64,000 nt of DNA, taken from NCBI RefSeq assembly GCF_041146795.1, contig NC_135188.1, positions 2,609,919 through 2,673,918 of the forward strand, written 5' to 3'. Numbering within the stretch: position 1 is the stretch's first letter; every line of letters starts with the position of its first letter. Position numbers and translations under genes: made by a program. This document shows positions 56,905-64,000 of this stretch, one piece after another. Under the pieces are notes generated by a model, which was not told the DNA's origin, did not search any database, and saw only the letters and a program-made list of their open reading frames with translations. This DNA comes from Maylandia zebra. Taxonomy: Eukaryota > Chordata > Actinopteri > Cichliformes > Cichlidae.

Positions 56905-57945
56905 ACTCAAGAACTGCTCAGACTGTGTCAGTGGGCCGTTGGAATAAGGCTGGAGACTGAGACCCTGACGACTGACACCCCGGGGTGGGGGCTGGGTGGG
57001 AAGGGCTTTTTCCATTTCTTTGTTTACAAAGCAAGGTGATCGGTCAGAAAAGGGCAATTAAATGTTCTGTTTCTTGTTTCCATGTGCTACTACTACTATT
57101 ATAATGATGATTATTAAACGAGGACTAGTGATAAGCATAATTAATGTCAAATGAATGTCAAAACCAGACATTTTAACACAAACGTGTGAATTGTCATTTA
57201 CATTTTACAAAATCTGGGTTGTTATGAAGTGTAATATTGTGATGAGATGAGAAGTTTTATTTGGTATGGAGGTTTTGGTACCAGCAAAACGTTTGGTTTA
57301 CCTCACGTGTTTTGTTTGCCTTTCATTTTTTATTTTTGTACATTTTTCTTTCTCTCATTCCTGTCGGGCTGGAAGGATTAGATAGGATTTGATGTTGTCA
57401 TCCAGGTTATTTTGCCTTCTTCTGTTTCCACTATCTGATTCAAACGAGGATTGTTGGCACGGCAACCAGAGTGCAGTAGGACTAACACTACATTTGACAA
57501 CCTGATCAAAAGTGAAAAAAAGAAAACAAATCAGTCTGCAGTGGGATGGTAACATGAGGTGCTTGCATAGTTTTGTACTGTATAGGTAACACTTTTTCCA
57601 CTTCAGTGCACATACTATAGTCTCGTGTGTCTAAATAAGCTCTACTCAAACTTAGGATGTACATTAAGACCACCCCAGTAGCAGAACATTTGGGCGTTTG
57701 GTACGCACACACTTTAGGTTTCCTCGCCGTTTGTGTATACGTCTCGTTTCCTGATTTTTGATTCCAAGTTTTCTGCACTGCTGTACCCCAACACACTGTC
57801 CCAACAGTCTGACAGAGGCTCCTTTTGTAAAAGACATTTTGTACTAATGGTAGTAAATGAAGTGGGGCGATTTTTGTGTTGCTGTGTAAAATAAAAACAA
57901 AGGCAGGTGATCTGTCCAATAAAACAGCCAGAAGAAAACAATGAA
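56905..57945 (+). other. calr4: calr4 3' untranslated region
   Basis: Non-coding sequence between the calr4 stop codon and AATAAA signals at about 57890-57895 and 57918-57923. The second is followed by a GT-rich stretch at 57960-57990, a good poly(A) site. No RNA gene was seen. Confidence 0.65.
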
Positions 57946-58014
57946 AAGATCCTTGTGAAATTTTGTGTCTTTTTTTGTGCGTGTGTGTCAACATGTTTTA
58001 TTTATCTGTTCTCC

Positions 58015-58178
58015 CTTTTCCCCCGGGTGGGTTTTCTCCAGCTTCCTCCCAGAGTCCAAAGACTCTGAATTAATTTGTTATTATGTAGGTGATGGCCTGG
58101 TTAGCGTAGACCCCTTAATCTTGACCCATGACAACTGGGACAGGCCACAGCAGAAGAACACGGATGGATGAATGTTAA
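58015..58178 (+). mobile_element. LINE 3'-end fragment
   Basis: The segment contains GTTTTCTCCAGCTTCCTCCC, AGAGTCCAAAGACTCTGAATTAA, CATGACAACTGGGACAGGCC and ends GGATGGATGAATG. This is the familiar 3' tail of an L2/CR1/Rex-type non-LTR retrotransposon in vertebrates, internally deleted. It has no coding capacity. Confidence 0.65.
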
Positions 58179-58970
58179 TTTGGTTCCCTCATTTGATTTG
58201 GATATCTGTTCAAATTTGGCAATCATTTTATTTTTACTGCTCACCGGGCTCATCAAAGGTTGCGCTACAGTTTAAACTCAAGGTTTAAGGTAAACTACAG
58301 TTTGCAGTACCTGGGTATACTTCAGCTGCATTTACATTTGAATCTTCTCCTTTCGTCTGTATTTTATTTTCTACTCACAAAGGTTATCAAAGTTAAATAA
58401 AACTAGACTAAAAACTAAGACTAGGTGAACAACACTTGTCTTATGAGGCTTTTTGAAATTTTTGCAGGAATTTCAGTCGAATAATGAAATATTCTTTGTA
58501 TTTAAATGTCGTAGTTCTCTGTCCTCATTGTCATTTTCCTATACTTTGACCGACTTTATCAGCTTGGGCAGTTCTGCTTCCTGTTATTAAACTCAATAGA
58601 TTGACAGGCAAAATAACAGATGTTAACAGTTCATTTTTTTCATTTTTATTTTTATTTTTCATTTTTTTTCTATTTTTATTCTACTTTGAAAACGTAAAGT
58701 CAGACTTGCAAAATTTGCTGTGTTTCACTAGTGTTCGAACTTAAATAAAAATGTGTTTGGTCGTAGTGGATATTCTATTTATCTATCTATTTATTTTTAA
58801 ATGCCTTATATATTAGACATTTAAAATATATTTTAGAACGACCCATAGAAAAATGAATTGCCGATAGCAAAATGACGCAACTAAAAGTAAAGAAATTCAT
58901 AGAGTGGGTGTTTCAAGTCTTTATTTGTTATTTATCTGTTATTTATCTCTGCATCCATTGGCTTTTGTTA
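58179..58970. other. Intergenic sequence, calr4 to eps15
   Basis: AT-rich DNA with T-rich tracts (58630-58685). No gene, RNA gene or named repeat found. A GC-richer stretch with CpGs begins at about 58980. Confidence 0.5.
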
Positions 58971-58971
58971 T

Positions 58972-59113
58972 TTGTGCACCTCCTCGCAGCGACGGAGGGA
59001 TGGTGAAGCTCCGAGGGGAGGTCGGTCCCTGAGGTCTGGCTTCAGGGTTTTCAGCGGCCTCTACCGCTGCCTGTCGTCAGCGCAGCTTGGAAGCGGTGGG
59101 AAACAGAAACACT
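58972..59113 (+). promoter_or_regulatory. eps15: Probable eps15 promoter/5'UTR
   Basis: A CpG-containing GC-rich stretch (CGCAGCGACGGAGGG, GCGCAGCTTGGAAGCGG) directly precedes the eps15 start codon. No TATA box is seen. Placement of the 5'UTR is by position. Confidence 0.45.
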
Positions 59114-62100
59114 ATGGCTTCCAGTCTGTCTCTTACTCAGGTAACACTGTCTTACAACTCAAATATAACGACAGCAAACGCTTTCTGCCCTCTGCCTGTT
59201 ACGCTCGGAGATGTTTCGGCAGCGTCGGTTAAGTCTGGCTGAAAGAATCGCGGGCTTTCTTTGATTCTGGTTCCTCTTTTGGAAGTTTAGCCCTGCTGTG
59301 ACTGGGAAAAGTTTCTTCCTAATCTCTTTGGGGACTGCGTAAGGGCGTAGCTAGCTAGCTAGCCTGCTAGCTAACAGCTAGTTTGTGACCAGTGTTGGGC
59401 TGTTTTAGAGTCGCTTTATCAAAGTTGAGATAAACCGTGTAAGCTAGCGCTACTCGTCTTCGTTTCCTTTCGGGTGTTTTCTAATCGTATTTAGTGCTGC
59501 CCCGGTTTGCTGCAGGCTATTTGGGTGTTGGGCTGCCCATGTGTGGCTCTACTGTCACATTTCTGCTACTTCAGCCTCTGCTAACATTGTTTTTCTCTGA
59601 TAAAGCACCCAAGCTATATACAGTAAAGCTTGTAGCCTATGTGTTGGATTTCCTTGCCTCGTATGTAGCTTTGTTACATGGTTAGACTGAATAGGCTGCC
59701 TTGTTATTGCTATTATTAGAAGTAAACATGCTTCGGTGATTGGCTTGGTGTCTTTCCCCCCCTGTGACCTTTCAAAAGTGGACAGCGTTAACAGTTACCC
59801 TGTTAGCTGCTGCTGTTAACAATTAGTTAATAGAGAAAACTCCTCATATCGTTAGCTGTTATGTTGTAACTAGCAAGAGGAAGTGAATTGTACAAGCAAC
59901 TAGCCACCTCTACTGTGGTAAACGGTTGCACAGTTGCTGCTAGCTAAATTAAGTTCTAAATAATGTAGCGTCAGAATGTGTTTGTGTTGTTTAGGAGGCT
60001 ACGGGCAGGTTAAATTAGCAGCTTTCAGTTGTGGACTTGTTACCTGAGCTGCCGTTACCTCCAGCAACAGACAAGAGTTGCCTGCCAGGAGCAGCTTTGA
60101 GATCCTTGTCTCTCAAATGGCTTAAAACCTGTGTTTATCTGGGAGCTGTGGGAGTTCATTGGCCTGTCAGGCACCAGTGCTTGTTGCAAGTGTTCCTGTC
60201 AGATGCCCGATAATCCCCAAACTCGCCTCATGTTTGGTGTTGATAGTGACATCAGTGTGCTTTATTACCATGGGTGGTTATAATCTCTAGAACAGTCTAG
60301 CCTGTCCCGCCAGCTCCTGCGCCCTGATGTTTCTGGCTATCTGCTGCAGTTTTGTATGGGCTAGCTGGGGGATGATTGAGGGGTGTTTTTTCAGTGCTCA
60401 ATTAAAGTCACCAGTACAAAGACCACAGTGTTACAGACGCCAACAGTCCCAGGCACACTATTGTGTGTCATAGGGGAAAAGAAAAAAGTTGCATTGACTA
60501 GAGAAAGATATGTGTGTGTCAACAGTTATTTCACTGTAAACTGGTGGGTGAAAAAGCTGACTGATAACTTTGCTTTTTGTGTGCGTGAGTTGTTTTCTGT
60601 GTCAGGTCTAAGTCTGTTTTACAGTAGAGAGTAATCTCACATGTGTCTGAAAGCCTTAGCCTCCATTGACCAGCCACTCCCTGGTTGATTCACACTTGAA
60701 ACAATTACTGTCCATCCCTTTCCTCGCTTTCTTGCACCTGCCAATTTGAAACCAAACAACCAGTTGTCAGTTTCAGTTACACAAATAAGGAAGCACTGCT
60801 TTATTTCCTCTTTAGTCCAACGCTAGACATTTTTCTTAACAGAGGAAAGAGGGGTGTTTAGGGAGGACATGACAGAAGGCCAGACTAACTGTTGCCTTTG
60901 GAGTGACGCCTTGTTGTAAATGCCTAAAGCTGACCAAGGGGCCCCAGGAAATGTAGCCTGCATCCTGAAGTTATCACAAAAGTTATCACTCTCTGTGCAT
61001 GCAACTCAGCATAAACCTTCTGGTGTATTCTGAGTCATCCATCCATTCTCCAGAGTATTTGTATAGATCTTTACGAGGAAATGCAGAGTAGCTTTTCAAT
61101 GAAACAGCTGTTTGGAAAAGCGATATTTTCTCAGCCTCAGTGACATTTAAACAGTTTCTCTTTGTATTAATTGAATATATTTAGGTTGTGGCTTGTTTTT
61201 GACCAGATATACAGCTCAGGTGCGTCAGCATTTTCAGACATGTTTTATTTCAACTCAAAAAGACAAAATAACTGCCTCATTTTAGTGGGGGGAGACTGTG
61301 GTAATTATTAACAATGCTGCATAAATACGGATTTTTCTAAGCAAAATTACACAATATTTGATGTGCTTATATGGCAGGAAGTAGGAAAGTTTAAGAAATC
61401 GCTTTTTTCAGGCATTTGTTAAGAGTAAAAGTTGGATTTATTGTAATTATAAGCAGCTGACTTATTAATGATGAAAACTGCTGCACCTTGTTGCTACTCA
61501 TTGTCATAGATGCTGTATTGTTTTTGTCTTTATTTGTTATCCCACACAGCCATTATAAACTTTTTGGTTTTGCAGTCACACTGTGGCTTCTTTAATGGTA
61601 AAACGTTCTACTAAATGAGTCATTAAAGTAATTTTTAGTTGTTTTTAACACATTTGGCCAGTGGCTATACTTATAACAAGCAACTCTTTAACTGGCTCAG
61701 TGGATGTCAAACTCTTGTTGGTTATTTCAGAGCTAACTTTGAAAAATCATTTGAACGATTAGTGTTAGATTGTTATAAGGAACATTTTTGAATTTAGGTA
61801 AAAATGACTGTTTTAAATTTTTATACTTCTCTTTCTCCTTAAACAGCTCTCCAGTGGAAACCCCATCTATGACAAATACTATCGTCAGGTATGCCATTGT
61901 ATCTTTCCCATGGGTTACAGTGTGTGTGCATATAACTCCTGCATAGTTTGGCTTTAAATGGCTCTGGATGGAGATGGAGATAATCAAAAAAAATAAAATC
62001 TTCCAATGAGAGGATGTGGTTTTTGTAGTTTCAGCACACAAACTAAACCTGCATTTATACTGCTGTCTTGCAGCGAGCAGTGATCTCACTTCTCTTTATC

Positions 62101-62393
62101 AGTTTCAGTGCCTGTGTCCAATAAAGGAAGTACCTCAATGAATTAATAATGTTTCCCTTTGCCCAACATGTCAGCAGCACTCCCTTTGAGCCTCATGAAA
62201 GACGACTAAGCCAATAGACTGCTGAGAAAATGTCTTTGGTTTATTACCAGCATTGATTTAAATGACTCAGAGGCTCCAAAGCCGATTTTCATGGTTTTCA
62301 GTTGTTCCCCATCTTTTTTCGAAGCTAAGAGTTTTGTCTTTGTTAGCATTTTAGCTTGTTATACTGATAGTTTCTAAGATGAGATAAGCTTTA

Positions 62394-62444
<51 letters not shown>

Positions 62445-63158
62445 TGTGTGTGTGTGTGTGTAGGTTGATCTGACTGGCAGCGGGCGAGTGGCAGCAGCTG
62501 ATGCAGCTCTGTTCCTAAAGAGGTCAGGTCTGGCTGACCTGGTCCTTGGGAAGGTGAGTGGAGACGCAGCTCTCTGTTAGCTTTAATGTTCTCATCGATG
62601 CTAACAGATGTTTTATCTGTAAATGTCTCCTTAGATCTGGGATTTGGCAGACTCTGAACGAAAGGGAGCACTCAACAAGCAGGTACCAGCACACTGTCAA
62701 GTAGCTCCAAAGTGAACTCCTTCAGAAATGTGTTCATCATCACCAGGCTTACGTCACTCTTCTTCTTCTGCCCTCAGCAATTCTTCATAGCCCTGCGGCT
62801 GGTGGCTTGTGCTCAGAATGGCCTGGAGGTGGCGCTCAAGAGTCTTAATGTGGCTGTTCCTCCCCCGAAATTTGTAAGTCTGCTCCTGTGTGCTATAAAT
62901 CCACACTGTGCCTGCTATTAAAGTCACTGCTGGTTATTTGAAGTCCAATACAGTAGATCTGTGGTATATTCACAGGTGCTTGTTTCACTACAAACAACTT
63001 TAACTGTTAGTATTTGGTCTTGGCTTTTAAAAATATTCTTTAATGTATTTTTAATGCAAACACTGAAATAGAAAAATATTTGTGCTCATCTCCAGCATGA
63101 CAGCAGCAGCCCACTGTTAGCAGGAGGAGGGGCTGCTGACCTTCCCTGGGTTGTCAAG
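59114..63158 (+). CDS. eps15: eps15, endocytic adaptor, 5' exons (incomplete)
   Basis: Eps15 is a cytoplasmic scaffold of clathrin-coated pits that binds NPF peptides through three EH domains and AP-2 through its C-terminus. Exons seen: 59114-59140, 61847-61888, 62464-62553, 62635-62682, 62778-62873, 63096-63158, all phase 0, 122 residues. EH domain 1 spans about 15-104: [12 protein letters not shown], then [48 protein letters not shown]. The first helix and the AQNGLEV block match EPS15 better than EPS15L1 (SLYESYYKQVD, AQSGHEV from memory). The canonical second EF-hand acidic residue after DLAD is SER-K-G here, so Ca2+ binding by this EH is doubtful. The gene continues beyond the right edge; EH2 and EH3 are not in the window. 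Exon 1 is separated by a 2.7-kb intron. Confidence 0.92.
59141..61846 (+). other. eps15: eps15 intron 1
   Basis: A 2.7-kb intron from donor GTAACA to acceptor CAG. The first ~400 bases are GC-rich with repeated GCTAGCTAGC-type motifs (59347-59380). No exon, RNA gene or clear transposon was found. Short open frames have no recognisable motif. Confidence 0.6.
62395..62460 (+). repeat. (TG)n microsatellite abutting eps15 exon 3
   Basis: A TG run of about 33 units, with one TGTC interruption, runs right up to TAG|GTTGAT. The tract itself takes the place of a polypyrimidine tract at the exon 3 acceptor. Confidence 0.95.
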
Positions 63159-63814
63159 GTGAGGCGCGCTCCAACGTGCTATCTTTTTGTCTAAATATAG
63201 TTGTGATTGTTTTTTTTAATTCTCATGTTTTCCTAGTTTTATCTCCTTTTTTGTTACCTTAAGAGAAGCATCATATTTTTTCGTTGTGATCATTTAAGCA
63301 GTATGTATAGTTCTGCAATCCCAGTGCTACTTGTTAATAAGCATGAATCAGAAGTACCAAAATGATCTTCTTTTTTCTCTATGTGCAGCTGAAGGCCAAC
63401 ATTTCTCTGCTGCTGAGATGCTGGTTAGCGTCTTGAGTCTGTTTATATTGTTTGAAGATGCTCAGATTTTCATTATCAGCGACATAATTTGAGTCAAACG
63501 GACAGATCGGGTCAAAGGGTTCGGAGACAATGTGACTTTGTAACACCAAGTTTATCATATTTGATACACGAGTTTGTAAAACCCTTTTCATCAACAGTGT
63601 GATGGGTTTTTTAAGCCTAATGCCCCAAAATGGTTTTGTTTAAAAACAAAAAACTGTGGCCAATAAATTGCACCAAAATGTTGGATGTAACATAAATGAC
63701 ACTAATAAAAAAAAAACAAAAAAAAGTCACATTGATATTTAGTTTAAAACAATCTCAGAAGGTTAAATAAAAACTCAAGTTTAAAAAAGAAACCTCTGAA
63801 TTATTCCGTGGTTC
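63159..63814 (+). other. eps15: eps15 intron 6, unique part
   Basis: Intron sequence after donor GTGAGG (63159). The next expected exon (start of EH domain 2) is not present in the remaining window. Poly-A rich stretch at 63700-63730. No RNA gene seen. Confidence 0.55.
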
Positions 63815-64000
63815 AGGCTTTAAGAGTGGTTAAGAGAAGCAAGGCTGAGACGATGTAGACATGTGCAGAGGAGGGATAGTGGAAATACTGGACAAAGGAT
63901 GTTAAATATGGAGCTGCCAGGCAGGAGGAAATGAGGCAGACCACAAAGAGGAGGATGTGCAGACTGGTTGGTGTGACACAGGAGGATGTTAGGGACAGGC
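63815..64000 (+). mobile_element. LINE 3'-terminal protein fragment, cut by window edge
   Basis: Plus-strand sequence around 63890-63960 reads in broken frame like SGNTGQRMLNMELPGRRK and GRPQRGG, the C-terminus of the same LINE family found at 5760-6330 and 43015-43570. Upstream pieces (GACGATGTAGACATGTGCAG) correspond to its 'RRCRHVQ'-like block. It is degenerate. Confidence 0.7.

Noticed and set aside
59114-63158. Assignment to eps15l1 with calr3 next to it
   Set aside because: CALR3 and EPS15L1 are neighbours in human, so this was considered. The EH1 sequence ([16 protein letters not shown]) fits EPS15, and osbpl9 is an EPS15 neighbour.
1-64000. A CRISPR array, phage, bacterial defence system or viral genome
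   Set aside because: No spaced direct repeats, no operon-like gene packing and no viral protein signature were seen. Everything fits a fish nuclear genome.

Overview
The window is vertebrate nuclear DNA and looks like a teleost fish, possibly a cichlid or related percomorph. The genes are split into short exons with GT/AG introns. Their products are recognisable vertebrate orthologues. The introns carry fish-type repeats: tRNA-derived SINEs, hAT and piggyBac-like elements, Tc1/mariner relics, LINE reverse-transcriptase fragments and long TG tracts. The species cannot be fixed from the sequence alone. All exon limits were read by eye from splice sites, reading phase and remembered family sequences. 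All six genes lie on the + strand.

Layout: (1) 586-2399 is the last coding exon of abl2 (Arg tyrosine kinase), followed by about 3 kb of 3'UTR. (2) 6707-39691 is a complete osbpl9 (ORP9 lipid-transfer protein), 24 coding exons and 739 residues, with a candidate alternative first exon inside intron 3. (3) 43764-47780 is gas5, a non-coding snoRNA host gene with about 11 exons and one box C/D snoRNA in each of its 10 introns. (4) 48378-51559 is tor3a, an ER-lumen AAA+ torsin, 6 exons and 367 residues. (5) 53891-56904 is a calreticulin gene, most likely calr4, 9 exons and 428 residues ending in KDEL. (6) 59114 to the right edge is the 5' end of eps15, with the first EH domain (122 residues).

The genes do not form an operon or one pathway. 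tor3a and calr4 both act in the ER lumen, and calr4 has a textbook ER-stress element upstream. osbpl9 acts at ER contact sites through an FFAT motif, eps15 in endocytosis, abl2 in actin signalling, and gas5 supplies guide RNAs for rRNA 2'-O-methylation. In human, ABL2, GAS5 and TOR3A lie on 1q25 while OSBPL9, EPS15 and the CALR4 pseudogene lie on 1p32. Here the two sets are interleaved.

Most of the remaining sequence is intron or intergenic DNA with degraded transposons. I found no bacterial-type system, CRISPR array or viral gene. The most interesting signals are the gas5 snoRNA array (a tandem duplicated SNORD80-like guide and one unassigned guide), the osbpl9 alternative first exon, the ER-stress element, and a TG repeat that directly forms the eps15 exon 3 acceptor.
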